NCBI GenBank assembly: GCA_910587155.1
Contig: CAJULA010000009.1
Coordinates: 1 to 64,000 of the forward strand
Source of the DNA: an uncultured Lachnospiraceae bacterium
Lineage (GTDB): Bacteria; Bacillota; Clostridia; Lachnospirales; Lachnospiraceae
DNA length: 64,000 nt
Direction: 5' to 3'
The position numbers and the translations under genes are program-made. Every line of letters begins with the position of its first letter. The first letter of the stretch is position 1. Shown one piece after another: positions 53,848-62,733 of the stretch. The notes under the pieces are model-generated. The model saw only the letters and a program-made list of their open reading frames with translations, searched no databases and was not told where the DNA came from.

Positions 53848-54795
53848 ATGGCAGCGGGAATTCAAAAATCCGGTATGGATTCACAGGATATGCGGGGGCT
53901 TTTGTATTCTATAGTGTCCGCATTTACAAAGGCCATTGATGAGAGGACGCCGTACAATGCCAGCCATACGATGCAGGTGGCAAAGCATGTCAGCGGTATG
54001 CTTGCGTTTATGCGGGTCAGATATGAGGCGGACGGGCGGGCGCCTGTGTTTTCGCCGGATGAGGAAGAGCAGATCGTGATGGCGGCATATCTCCATGACG
54101 TGGGGAAGCTGGTGGTGCCGCTGGATGTGATGAACAAGGCGAACCGGCTGGGCCGCGGAGGGATAGAGCGGATTCATGACAGATATCTGTTGTTGAAGGC
54201 CTGTCTGGATATCGAGCAGTTGAGAGGGCGCCTTGAGGAAGACGAGTGCCAGAGGCAGAAAGCGCTTCTGGACGAGCTGGAAGCGCGGATCGTGGAGGCT
54301 GACAGAAAACCTGTTCTTTCCAGGCAGGAGATCAGTTATTTTGAAGAAATAGGAAAGCGCAGTTTCTGCCGGGAAGATGGCATGGTGATTCCGTGGCTGA
54401 CGTCTGCAGAGCTGCGCAACCTCAGAATCGAGAAGGGGACACTCAATGTGGAAGAGCGCAGGATCATGGAATACCATGCGGTGGCCACAGAGAAGATTCT
54501 GAAGGAAATCCGTTTTGGAACGTGTTATGACAAGGTGACAGAGATTGCGTCGGCACACCATGAATTTCTGGATGGGAGCGGTTATCCGGAAGGATTGTCC
54601 GGCGACCGGATTCCGGCAGGGACGAGGCTGCTGACCATTGCAGATATCTATGATTCTCTGATCGCCACCGATCGCCCCTATAAAAAACCGATGGACATGG
54701 CGGATGCCAGAGAAATTCTTCTGGAAATGGCCCGAGAGGGCAAACTGGATGAGGAGCTGACAGTGATGTTTTGCGAATATCTGGGAACACTCTGA
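53848..54795 (+). CDS. HD-GYP-type phosphohydrolase
   Basis: A 315-residue protein with the HD pair in AAYLHDVGKLVVP (about residue 80) and HHEFLDGSGYPEGLSG with the GYP motif (about 240). DIYDSLIATDRPYKKPM completes the family pattern. Such proteins usually hydrolyse cyclic di-GMP or related dinucleotides. An insertion of about 80 residues, partly helical, separates the two motif groups. There is no receiver or membrane domain. Confidence 0.82.
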   Translation: MAAGIQKSGMDSQDMRGLLYSIVSAFTKAIDERTPYNASHTMQVAKHVSGMLAFMRVRYEADGRAPVFSPDEEEQIVMAAYLHDVGKLVVPLDVMNKANRLGRGGIERIHDRYLLLKACLDIEQLRGRLEEDECQRQKALLDELEARIVEADRKPVLSRQEISYFEEIGKRSFCREDGMVIPWLTSAELRNLRIEKGTLNVEERRIMEYHAVATEKILKEIRFGTCYDKVTEIASAHHEFLDGSGYPEGLSGDRIPAGTRLLTIADIYDSLIATDRPYKKPMDMADAREILLEMAREGKLDEELTVMFCEYLGTL

Positions 54796-54827
54796 TCCAG
54801 GGAAATATCATTTTCAAGTCTTGCCCT

Positions 54828-54873
54828 CTTTTATTTATGGTGGTGCCAATCTGATTACATGGGCGTTTGGAAA
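54828..54873 (-). repeat. palindromic repeat element, copy B (inverted, decayed)
   Basis: On the minus strand it reads TTTCCAAACGCCCATG and continues as in copy A (51183-51228), with 42 of 46 positions equal. The second arm is no longer a good match (AGGGC then divergence), so the palindrome is incomplete. It lies 32 nt after the HD-GYP gene and before spmB. Confidence 0.75.
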
Positions 54874-54945
54874 CTAATTTCATGAAAGATGCTATATCCG
54901 GGCAGCGTTGCATATATATGTAAAAATAACTGCCTGGATATTTTT

Positions 54946-55479
54946 ATGCTTTCTGTTTTCTCCAATCTTTCCAATATCATCATTCCTCTCATTATCTTTT
55001 ATATTGTGGCAGAGGGGTTTCTGTCAAAAACCAATATTTATGAAAACTTTATAAAGGGAGCCAAGGATGGCATTCTTGTGGTTGTCCGTATCATGCCTAC
55101 GCTGATCGGCCTGATGACAGCTGTCGGGATTCTGCGCGCTTCCGGGTTTCTGGATTTTATCGGCAGAATTACGGGCGGTCTTACCGATCCGATTGGGTTT
55201 CCCTCCACATTAATCCCGCTGACTGTGATCAAGATGTTTTCCTCTTCTGCGGCTACCGGACTGGTGTTGGATATTTTCCGTGAATATGGTACGGACTCTT
55301 ATATTGGTCTTGTCACTTCCATTATGATGAGTTGTACGGAGACGGTATTTTACACAATGTCTGTCTACTTCATGGCGGCGAAGGTGACCAAAACCAGATT
55401 TACCCTGTCAGGGGCTCTGCTCAGTACTTTGGCGGGAATCGTGGCAAGCGCGGTTCTGGCGGCCTGGATGTGTACATAA
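54946..55479 (+). CDS. spmB: spore maturation protein B
   Basis: A 177-residue membrane protein of the nucleoside-recognition family and partner of SpmA. It has IIIPLIIFYIVAEGF, RIMPTLIGLMTAVG and the MMSCTETVFYTMSVYF motif. The ATG at 54946 gives MLSVFSNLSN, the usual family start. An upstream frame from 54889 adds 19 residues with no SD. The SD for 54946 is weak. With spmA displaced by 10.9 kb, spmB has probably lost coupled expression with its partner. Confidence 0.88.
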   Translation: MLSVFSNLSNIIIPLIIFYIVAEGFLSKTNIYENFIKGAKDGILVVVRIMPTLIGLMTAVGILRASGFLDFIGRITGGLTDPIGFPSTLIPLTVIKMFSSSAATGLVLDIFREYGTDSYIGLVTSIMMSCTETVFYTMSVYFMAAKVTKTRFTLSGALLSTLAGIVASAVLAAWMCT

Positions 55480-55566
55480 AACAAACGGGAAAATGTCAGG
55501 AATTCATAAATAAATGTTGCATCCCCTGTTTTGTTGCGGTAAACTGAATTTGTTGAAAATGCAAAG

Positions 55567-55595
55567 ATGCCCTGTCTGTTGCGGCGGGGCATTTT
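55567..55595 (+). terminator. possible terminator after spmB
   Basis: ATGCCC near 55567 pairs with GGGCAT ending at 55592, followed by TTTTAC. The loop is about 13 nt. It lies 90 nt after the spmB stop. Confidence 0.5.
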
Positions 55596-55674
55596 ACTTT
55601 CGCATCTCTTTTGGGGAACTGTTGCCAACAGGCAACGAGGATACGAGAATACAAAGGGCGGGTGAGATAAAGCG

Positions 55675-56118
55675 GTGAAAACCGGGATAATACTGTTTTG
55701 CATACTTCTGGCGGCAGCCGTTTTTCTGCTATGGCTGCTACGCAGAAAAAGGCGGGGGATCCTGCCGGATGAAATGGAAGGCCATGAGTTTGAACATTAT
55801 TGCGCCGGTCTGCTGGAGGACAACGGTTTTCTGGATGTGGAAGTGACAAGAGGGAGCGGTGATTATGGCGTGGATATTCTGGCGGAAAAGGATGGTGTGA
55901 CTTATGCCATCCAGTGCAAGCGCTATACAGGACCGGTGGGGGTGGCGGCGGTGCAGCAGGCCTATGCAGGCCGGGACTATTATGACCGGATGGTGGGTGC
56001 GGTACTGACCAATCAGTATTTTACCGCGCCTGCGGTGGATGCCGCGCGGAAGCTGAAAATTCTTCTCTGGGACAGGGGATATCTGGAAGGAATGATGGAA
56101 CATGGACAGGAGCTGTAA
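55675..56118 (+). CDS. membrane-anchored Mrr-type restriction endonuclease-like protein
   Basis: A 147-residue protein. An N-terminal membrane helix (about 5-22) is followed by basic residues (RRKRRG). Then comes an Mrr-type PD-(D/E)XK domain with Asp67 in GVDILAEKDG and the Gln80-x-Lys82 pair in AIQCKRY. Such small proteins are common in Firmicutes; whether they cut DNA is unknown. The start is GTG. The stop is 2 nt before the FabT-like gene, so the two are likely co-transcribed. Confidence 0.8.
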   Translation: MKTGIILFCILLAAAVFLLWLLRRKRRGILPDEMEGHEFEHYCAGLLEDNGFLDVEVTRGSGDYGVDILAEKDGVTYAIQCKRYTGPVGVAAVQQAYAGRDYYDRMVGAVLTNQYFTAPAVDAARKLKILLWDRGYLEGMMEHGQEL

Positions 56119-56120
56119 AG

Positions 56121-56561
56121 GTGGATATCAATGCTGCTTTAAACGAAGTATTTGTCAAAGTATTTAAAAACATCACCGGTATTGAGGAACGGGCCATCCG
56201 CACGGGGGAATACCATAATGCCACGGCAAATGATATGCACGTCATAGAGGCCATCGGTATGGGAAAACCCAGAAATATGACCTCTGTCGCCAACGCGCTG
56301 TCCGTGACCACAGGGACGCTGACGATCTCTGTCAACAGTCTTGTCAAAAAGGGATTTGTGGAACGGGTACGCAGTGAAGAGGACCGCAGGGTGGTTCTGG
56401 TATCCCTGACGGAGAAGGGGAAAATGGTTTATATCAAGCATCAGAAGTTTCATGAAGAACTGGTGGAAAGCATTGTCAACAGGCTGGATGAAGAGGAGAA
56501 AGTACTGCTGGAAAAGGTGCTGTCCAATCTGAACAGATATTTCAGTAAGATGCAGAAATAA
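56121..56561 (+). CDS. fabT: FabT-like MarR-family regulator of fatty acid synthesis
   Basis: A 146-residue MarR winged-helix protein. The recognition region TTGTLTISVNSLVKKGFVERVRSEEDRRVVLVSLTEKG matches streptococcal FabT closely, and FHEELVES follows as in FabT. FabT binds TTTGA..TCAAA palindromes and represses fab genes when bound to acyl-ACP. Two such boxes occur in this window, before acpP and fabD. In streptococci fabT is inside the fab cluster; here it is about 45 kb away. The start is GTG with GGAG upstream. Confidence 0.82.
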   Translation: MDINAALNEVFVKVFKNITGIEERAIRTGEYHNATANDMHVIEAIGMGKPRNMTSVANALSVTTGTLTISVNSLVKKGFVERVRSEEDRRVVLVSLTEKGKMVYIKHQKFHEELVESIVNRLDEEEKVLLEKVLSNLNRYFSKMQK

Positions 56562-56592
56562 GGGCTGTGCCGCGCAGGACAGCCCTCTTTCT
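56561..56592 (+). terminator. terminator after the FabT-like gene
   Basis: AGGGCTGT (56561-56568) pairs with ACAGCCCT (56579-56586), followed by CTTTCT. It lies between the convergent fabT and DUF885 genes. Confidence 0.75.
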
Positions 56593-56617
56593 ATGCGCAG
56601 GGGAAGAAAATCCTCTC

Positions 56618-58420
56618 CTACCCGGTTGCCAGTCGGTTCCAAAATACGGAAAAGGGACAGGGGCCGGTCTCCAGTATCATCTGATGGAAACGGAGATCGG
56701 AGTATTCATTCTGCCAGGTTTCCATGGCTGCCTGTTTCAGAAGCAGAAATTCCAGATAGCCCACGTAGTATTTTGGATAATTGGCAGGTTCCTCCACGAT
56801 ATATTCATAGATATCTTTTGTCACGGCCGGATCGGAAATTCCAAACCGACTCAGGAGGTCATGAACCTTGTCATAGCCGGCATTGTTGTAATGAATTTGC
56901 AGATCGAGAAACGTATAGAGCCCGAGCTGGATGCTGCGGTTAAGGCGCATGGCCCGGGCCAGCAGGATGGCATCTTCATCCATTCCCTGTTCTTTCATAT
57001 AAGCTTCGCCATATTCGTAAGAGAGCATTTCCACATAGAGAGCCCAGCCCTCGGTATAACCTCCGTAGTGGAGAAGATTACGGGCGGGATTGATATGGTT
57101 TTGCTGCTGATGGAGCTGATAATAGACAGTCTGATAGAGATGTCCGGGCCAGCCTTCGTGGGCGAGCGTAGTATATAGCTCCAGTCCGTCCGGGTTGTCT
57201 TTGCCGTTGATGTAAATGGAATTTTCCGAGATATCGTCAACGGGCGGCGTCAGATAAAAAGCAGGGCTGCAATAAGGCTCCAGAGAAGGGGATACCGGTT
57301 TAATGGTGCAGGCGGGCCGGGCCGCACCCGGCAGGGCAGGGAAATCTGTGGCCATTCGTTTTTGTACATCTTCCATATAGTCTGTAGCACCTGCCTGGGG
57401 AAATTCTTCTTCCGGGGCGATGGCAGGCAGGGCGGGGGTGCCTGCCAGAAGTGCAGATAATGCGGCGCCATCCTTTTGCAGCTGAGCGGCGAGCAGCTGT
57501 TCCACTTCCGGAATGGGGCGGCTGCAGCCCGTTGTCTGGGCAAACAGGAAGGCGTAATATTCCTTTCCGTCGGGAAAGGCGGCGAGTCCGCCGGCATTGC
57601 TTCCGGTGCCTTTCAGCAGCAGAAGGGCATCGCCCAGGGATTCATAGGCGGGCAGGACGTGATTGAGCAAAAGCTCCCGATTTTTTTGCAGATACATATC
57701 TGCTTCTTCCGACGTCACGACCTGACAGGCAATCAGATCCTGCAGCCGTTCGGCAAAGGTGGTAATCAGGAAATGGGAGCCGTCTGCCAGCTGTCTGGCA
57801 TCCATGATCTGATAGCATTGTTCGATCACCTTATCGGCTGTGGTATCGGACATAAAGAGGCCGGCGTCCGCCTTTTCTTTTTCGTAGACGGCAAAGCCTT
57901 CCAGATAGGCGGGAATCTGTGACAGCAAAGACAGGTAATTGTCTACGTCCTGTCTGGTGCGGAAGGTATATTCTGCCAGCAGGATAGGAAGCGTGGACTG
58001 AATGCCGCTGCCGGGAGAAAGCGGTTCGGCGTAATAGGGCCATTTTGCTTCCTGCAGGCGGCTGTCCAGTTGCTGGCGCAGCAGTGCGAGCAAAAGCCGG
58101 GAATCCCGGGAAAAGAAAAGCGGATTGATGGCATCCGCACTTTTTTTGTATCTGCGAAGCGCGTCGAATCCTGCGTCCTGTCCTTCCTTGCTGTAAACGG
58201 ATAATACGGCACTGTCCGGCGCGATTCCATAGTTTTCAGGATATGCCAGAATGTAATGCATACTCAGGGTGTCGCTTTCCATTTCCTGGCAAAAGAGCGT
58301 ATCGGTGAAATGATGGAAGCGGTATGCCTGAATGCCTGCAAAGAGGGAGACCGTAAGGAGGACAACGGACAAAAGAACTGCCGTCCGGCGGATGCTGCGT
58401 TTGGATAAGAATGGTTTCAT
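56618..58420 (-). CDS. DUF885 family protein, putative zinc metallopeptidase-like, membrane-anchored
   Basis: A 600-residue protein with an N-terminal membrane anchor or signal (AVLLSVVLLTVSLFAG). DUF885 motifs follow in the C-terminal third: HEGWPGHLYQ (metal-binding type) and YGGYTEGWALYVE. The rest is helical. Functions in the family include peptidase-like activity, but few are tested. The ATG at 58420 was chosen because AAGGGATGG lies about 9 nt upstream. Longer in-frame starts add a hydrophobic stretch without an SD. It is convergent with fabT. Confidence 0.82.
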   Translation of the reverse strand: MKPFLSKRSIRRTAVLLSVVLLTVSLFAGIQAYRFHHFTDTLFCQEMESDTLSMHYILAYPENYGIAPDSAVLSVYSKEGQDAGFDALRRYKKSADAINPLFFSRDSRLLLALLRQQLDSRLQEAKWPYYAEPLSPGSGIQSTLPILLAEYTFRTRQDVDNYLSLLSQIPAYLEGFAVYEKEKADAGLFMSDTTADKVIEQCYQIMDARQLADGSHFLITTFAERLQDLIACQVVTSEEADMYLQKNRELLLNHVLPAYESLGDALLLLKGTGSNAGGLAAFPDGKEYYAFLFAQTTGCSRPIPEVEQLLAAQLQKDGAALSALLAGTPALPAIAPEEEFPQAGATDYMEDVQKRMATDFPALPGAARPACTIKPVSPSLEPYCSPAFYLTPPVDDISENSIYINGKDNPDGLELYTTLAHEGWPGHLYQTVYYQLHQQQNHINPARNLLHYGGYTEGWALYVEMLSYEYGEAYMKEQGMDEDAILLARAMRLNRSIQLGLYTFLDLQIHYNNAGYDKVHDLLSRFGISDPAVTKDIYEYIVEEPANYPKYYVGYLEFLLLKQAAMETWQNEYSDLRFHQMILETGPCPFSVFWNRLATG

Positions 58421-58544
58421 ATATTCCATCCCTTGTGGTTTGTTAGAAAAATATATGACAAAAGAAAAGACATTAGCACGTTGACGGAATGATAGTTTTG
58501 TATGAAAATGGAGAAAAGAGTGCAAAGGCATAAGGGAGGGGAAG

Positions 58545-60026
58545 ATGGGGCCGAACGTAAAATATCCGCTGAAAATGAAGATCATACTGCTTGTCCTGGC
58601 GGCAATCATCCCTTTGCTGGGGATAGCAATTTATCTGATCACAGCGCTGGATAATTACCGCAGCGCATATGACACGATCGTCAGTAACATGACTGTGGCG
58701 AACAATTACAACCTTGATTTCAAAGAAGAGCTGGATGAAGGGATTTATAAGCTGGCGGTCGGCTACACTTCTTTTGACAGCATCCGCGACGAAGGTTCCC
58801 TGGAGGATCCCTATATGCTGATCGAGGAACTGCGGACAGATTTTACCGATCTGATGGCCATTACGACGGACCGGGAGAGCCGGGTGTGGCTGGAAAGTCT
58901 GCTGCGCAATATTGACACACTGGAAGACCGGATTGACGATGTGCGGGCCAATGTGGAGCGGGGCGGACGGTATGATGAAAATATGGAGATGCTTGACAAT
59001 AATATCTATATCCTGACGGAACTGATTCAGGACGATATTCAATATTACATTTATTACCAGACAAAAAGCATTGAAAATCTGACCAGGCAGCTCAATGAGC
59101 AGGCAAGCCGTTTTATCAGGCTTTGTATCGGGCTGGTCGCCGCGGTGGTGACAGTGGCGATCACCGCTTCTCTGATTATCTTAAAAAGTATTACCAATCC
59201 GCTGGAGAGGCTTTGCCGGGTGACTGAGCGGATCGCAAACGGGGAATTTACAGCCAGGGCAAGGATTGATACGAGAGACGAGATCCGGGTTCTCTCGGAC
59301 AGCGTGGACGATATGGCGGAGAAGCTGCGCATTATGATCAGTCAGATCAAAGAGGATGAGCGTAAGATGCGCTATGCGGAGCTGCGGCTTTTGCAGGAGC
59401 AGATCAATCCCCATTTCCTGTACAATACGCTGGATACCGTCATATGGCTGATAGAGGGCAACGAATTGGAAAAGGCGGTCAGCATTGTCGTGTCTCTGTC
59501 TGAATTTTTCAGGCTGGTACTGAGCCGGGGCCAGGATTTTATTACCATACGGGAGGAAGAAATGCATATACGCAGCTATCTGGAAATCCAGCAGGTACGA
59601 TACAGCGATATCCTCAAATTTGATATTTCCATAGACCCCAGGCTGTATGGCTTTCGGATACTGAAGCTGACGCTGCAGCCGCTGGTGGAAAATTCGCTGT
59701 ATCACGGTATCAAATATAAGCGGGCGGAGGGCAGGATCGAAGTGACCGGCAGGCAGGAGGATGGTCTGATCCGTTTTCTGGTCAGGGATAACGGCGTTGG
59801 TATGGAGGAAGAGGAGCTGGTAAAGCTGCGGGAGGAGATACAAAAACCCTGCAAGGAAACGGAAACGGGCTTTGGCCTTGCCAATGTCAATGAGCGTATT
59901 CGCATGAACTTCGGCCCACAGTATGGGATGGAGATTGATTCGGTCAAAAACAAGGGAACCTGTGTCAGCATAACGATCCCCATGGAATATATGAAACAGG
60001 CAGGGGAAGCTGGGAGGGAAGTATGA
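58545..60026 (+). CDS. sensor histidine kinase (YesM/LytS-type, HAMP)
   Basis: A 493-residue kinase. It has a membrane segment near residues 8-28, an extracellular domain to about 180, a second membrane segment (LCIGLVAAVVTVAITASLIIL), a HAMP linker and a His-kinase core. The phosphorylated His290 lies in LQEQINPHFLYNTLD, and the ATP site in DNGVGMEEEE and GFGLANVNERI. AGGGAGGGG precedes the ATG. Its stop overlaps the binding protein start (ATGA), so the genes are coupled. Confidence 0.92.
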   Translation: MGPNVKYPLKMKIILLVLAAIIPLLGIAIYLITALDNYRSAYDTIVSNMTVANNYNLDFKEELDEGIYKLAVGYTSFDSIRDEGSLEDPYMLIEELRTDFTDLMAITTDRESRVWLESLLRNIDTLEDRIDDVRANVERGGRYDENMEMLDNNIYILTELIQDDIQYYIYYQTKSIENLTRQLNEQASRFIRLCIGLVAAVVTVAITASLIILKSITNPLERLCRVTERIANGEFTARARIDTRDEIRVLSDSVDDMAEKLRIMISQIKEDERKMRYAELRLLQEQINPHFLYNTLDTVIWLIEGNELEKAVSIVVSLSEFFRLVLSRGQDFITIREEEMHIRSYLEIQQVRYSDILKFDISIDPRLYGFRILKLTLQPLVENSLYHGIKYKRAEGRIEVTGRQEDGLIRFLVRDNGVGMEEEELVKLREEIQKPCKETETGFGLANVNERIRMNFGPQYGMEIDSVKNKGTCVSITIPMEYMKQAGEAGREV

Positions 60027-61063
60027 GCTGGTGTAAAGTGAGGAAAATGGTTGCGGCTCTGGCAGCCATCATGACTGCCGGGCTTATCTGGGGCTGTGGT
60101 GCGTTTCAGGATATCAGGCCGGAAGCGGAAGAGGAAGCGGATGGCCGTATTTATGCGCAGGATAACGGAGAGCTGATTATTGTGGGATTTTCCCAGATCG
60201 GCAGCGAGTCCATATGGCGTACCGCCAACACCAACTCCATCCAGCGTGCACTGACCAAGGAGCGGGGGTATTTTCTGATCACGGACAATGCCAGACAGAA
60301 GCAGGAGAATCAGATCAAGGCAATTCGCAGGTATATTTCTCAGCGGGTGGACTATATTGTGCTGTCGCCGATCACGGAGAGCGGATGGGATACGGTGCTG
60401 GAAGAAGCCAGGGAGGCAGGGATCCCGGTTATTCTGGCCGACCGCTCGGTGGATTCCGATGAGTCACTCTATACGACATGGGTGGGGACGAATTCGCTGC
60501 AAGAGGGAGAGCGGGCAGCCCGGTGGCTGGAAGGCAATCTGAAAGAGAAAAACCGGTTGTATGAGGATATCAATATTGTCATCCTGCAGGGGACACCCGG
60601 TTCCTCCGCGGAAGCGGGCAGGACAGCGGGTTTTGATTCCATTGCCTCAAGGTACGGCAACTGGCATATTCTGGATCGGCAGAACGGGGAGTTTACCACG
60701 GCCAAAGGAAAAGAAGTGATGGCGCAGTACCTTAGCTGCTATCCGGATATTGATGTGGTGGTGTCCCAGAACGATGATATGACCTTTGGCGCGATGGAGG
60801 CCATCGCAGAGGCGGGGCTGACGACAGGGATCGGCGGGGATATCACCATAATTTCCTTCGATGCGGTCAAGGAGGCACTGGAACTGGTGCGACAGGGAAA
60901 GATTAATGTGGATATCGAATGTAACCCGGAACAGGGAGAGTATATCCATGATGTCATACAGAAGCTGGAACAGGGCAGCCCGGTGGAAAAGGCATATGAA
61001 GTCGAAGAGATGGTATTTACTCACAGGAACGTGGCACAATATCTGGCCGGCCGGACTTACTGA
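60023..61063 (+). CDS. sugar-binding lipoprotein of a three-component sensory system
   Basis: A 346-residue periplasmic binding protein of the LacI/ribose (YtfQ-like) class. It has a lipoprotein signal ending in IWGC (Cys25). The ligand region includes IVGFSQIGSESIWRTAN, VDYIVLSPITESGWD and VVVSQNDDMTFGAMEAI. No permease or ATPase gene is near; it lies between the kinase and the response regulator. It therefore probably senses sugar and signals to the kinase, as XylFII does with LytS in Clostridium beijerinckii. The exact sugar is unknown, perhaps galactofuranose or a similar ligand. Confidence 0.87.
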   Translation: MSWCKVRKMVAALAAIMTAGLIWGCGAFQDIRPEAEEEADGRIYAQDNGELIIVGFSQIGSESIWRTANTNSIQRALTKERGYFLITDNARQKQENQIKAIRRYISQRVDYIVLSPITESGWDTVLEEAREAGIPVILADRSVDSDESLYTTWVGTNSLQEGERAARWLEGNLKEKNRLYEDINIVILQGTPGSSAEAGRTAGFDSIASRYGNWHILDRQNGEFTTAKGKEVMAQYLSCYPDIDVVVSQNDDMTFGAMEAIAEAGLTTGIGGDITIISFDAVKEALELVRQGKINVDIECNPEQGEYIHDVIQKLEQGSPVEKAYEVEEMVFTHRNVAQYLAGRTY

Positions 61064-61089
61064 GAGAGGCAGGGAGGAAGCGAGGGCGT

Positions 61090-62733
61090 ATGTTAAAGGT
61101 TTTTCTGGTAGAGGATGAAAGCATTGTCAGGGAAGGACTGCGGAACAATATCATGTGGCAGCAGTATGGGTTCCAGTTCGCGGGGGAAGCGGGGGACGGG
61201 GAGATGGCCCTGCCTCTGATCCGCAAAGTGCAGCCCGATCTGCTGATTACGGATATCAAGATGCCTTTTATGGACGGTCTGGCGCTGGCCAGGATCGTTA
61301 GCAGTGAATTTCCCCAGATGAAGATATTGATCATCAGCGGATACGATGATTTTGAATATGCCCGACAGGCCATTTCGGTGGGTGTGGAACAGTATCTGCT
61401 CAAACCTATCACACGCTTTTCCATGCAGAAAGCGCTGATGGAGATTCGGGAAAAGATAGAAAATGAGCGGGCCCAAAAGGACTACATGGGCAAGTTCAAG
61501 GAAGAGATGCTGGAATATGAACAATTTTCCCGGCGCAATTTTTTTGAAAAAGTGTTTGAAGGACATTTGTCCGTGCAGGAGATTTATGAGGAGGCACAGC
61601 GTCTTTCCCTGGAGATGGATGCCAGGGGCTATAATCTGGCCATGGTAAGTCTTTGGGAAAAAAAGGAGACCGGGGTACGCAGTCAGGATTCCCGGCTGGT
61701 TGCGGGCAGAAGGGAAGAACTGACCCGATACTTTCTGCGGTATCCGGAATATCTGATGTTTCGCTGGAATATCAATACGTATGGCATACTCATGAAGGGA
61801 GAAGGGGAACAGATGGAGGAGTTGAAACAGAAATGTATGGATCATATTGTCCGCATCTGTTCCGGCCATGACGGGGAACTGGAATGGTATCTGGCCATCG
61901 GCGATCCGGTGGAGCGTCTGAGCCTTCTGCCGCAGGTGTACAGCAAAGTGAATCATATGATGTCATACAGATTTCTCAAACCGGAGCAGCATATTCTGAC
62001 TATGGAAGTGGACAGGGGGCAGGGGGATGGGCTGCGGGAAGAGGGAGAGAGCGGCGGCCTGGGTGGTGTGGACATCGCGCGGGCAGACCCTGAGATCATT
62101 AAAAATTTCCTGATGCGGGGGCAGCCGGAAGAGATCGAAGATTTTGTGGACGGTTACCTGGAAAGTCAGCAGCAGGCTCTGGGCTCCCGGATGTTCCGGG
62201 ATTATCTGATGCTCAGTATCCGTTTCACCACCGCTTCCTTCGTTGAAAAACTGGGGTACAGCCAGGAGGAATTGTTTGCAGACGGAAACAGTTCGCTGAT
62301 ACAGAATACGAGTCTGAGTCCTGAGGATATGAAGCCTTATATGGAAGGCCTGATCCGGCGTGCCATAGAACTGAGCAACCGCGTTATGGACCGGCAGGGG
62401 AAGACACTGATCAAAAAGGCACTGGAATATATCGAAGAAAATTACAGAAAAGATTCCATTTCCCTGAATGAAGTGGCAGGTGCGGTAGAAGTCAGCGCCA
62501 ATTATTTCAGCACGGTATTCAGTCAGGAAATGGAAATGACATTTACGGAATATGTGACGCAGAAACGGATGGAGCAGGCAAAACGTCTGCTGCGGCAGAG
62601 TGATGCACATACCGGAGACATTGCCGCGGAAGTGGGATATCGCGATCCCCATTATTTCAGTTTTGTATTTAAAAAGACCCAGGGGTGTACACCCCGGGAG
62701 TACCGCAGCGGCAAGGGGCAGGCGGGCTCATAA
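61090..62733 (+). CDS. response regulator with AraC-type output (YesN type)
   Basis: A 547-residue regulator. The receiver domain has acidic VEDE at the N-terminus, phospho-acceptor Asp55 in LLITDIKMPFMDG and Lys in YLLKPI. A long middle region is followed by a C-terminal AraC double helix-turn-helix (SLNEVAGAVEVSANYFSTVFSQEME; GDIAAEVGYRDPHYFSFVFK). GGAGGAAGCG precedes the ATG. Its 3' end overlaps the convergent repressor gene by 6 nt. Confidence 0.92.
   Translation: MLKVFLVEDESIVREGLRNNIMWQQYGFQFAGEAGDGEMALPLIRKVQPDLLITDIKMPFMDGLALARIVSSEFPQMKILIISGYDDFEYARQAISVGVEQYLLKPITRFSMQKALMEIREKIENERAQKDYMGKFKEEMLEYEQFSRRNFFEKVFEGHLSVQEIYEEAQRLSLEMDARGYNLAMVSLWEKKETGVRSQDSRLVAGRREELTRYFLRYPEYLMFRWNINTYGILMKGEGEQMEELKQKCMDHIVRICSGHDGELEWYLAIGDPVERLSLLPQVYSKVNHMMSYRFLKPEQHILTMEVDRGQGDGLREEGESGGLGGVDIARADPEIIKNFLMRGQPEEIEDFVDGYLESQQQALGSRMFRDYLMLSIRFTTASFVEKLGYSQEELFADGNSSLIQNTSLSPEDMKPYMEGLIRRAIELSNRVMDRQGKTLIKKALEYIEENYRKDSISLNEVAGAVEVSANYFSTVFSQEMEMTFTEYVTQKRMEQAKRLLRQSDAHTGDIAAEVGYRDPHYFSFVFKKTQGCTPREYRSGKGQAGS

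Noticed and set aside
44100..54900. CRISPR array or cas genes in the island
   Set aside because: No regularly spaced repeats and no Cas motif were found; the only repeats are the 32-bp pair and the 60-bp palindrome.
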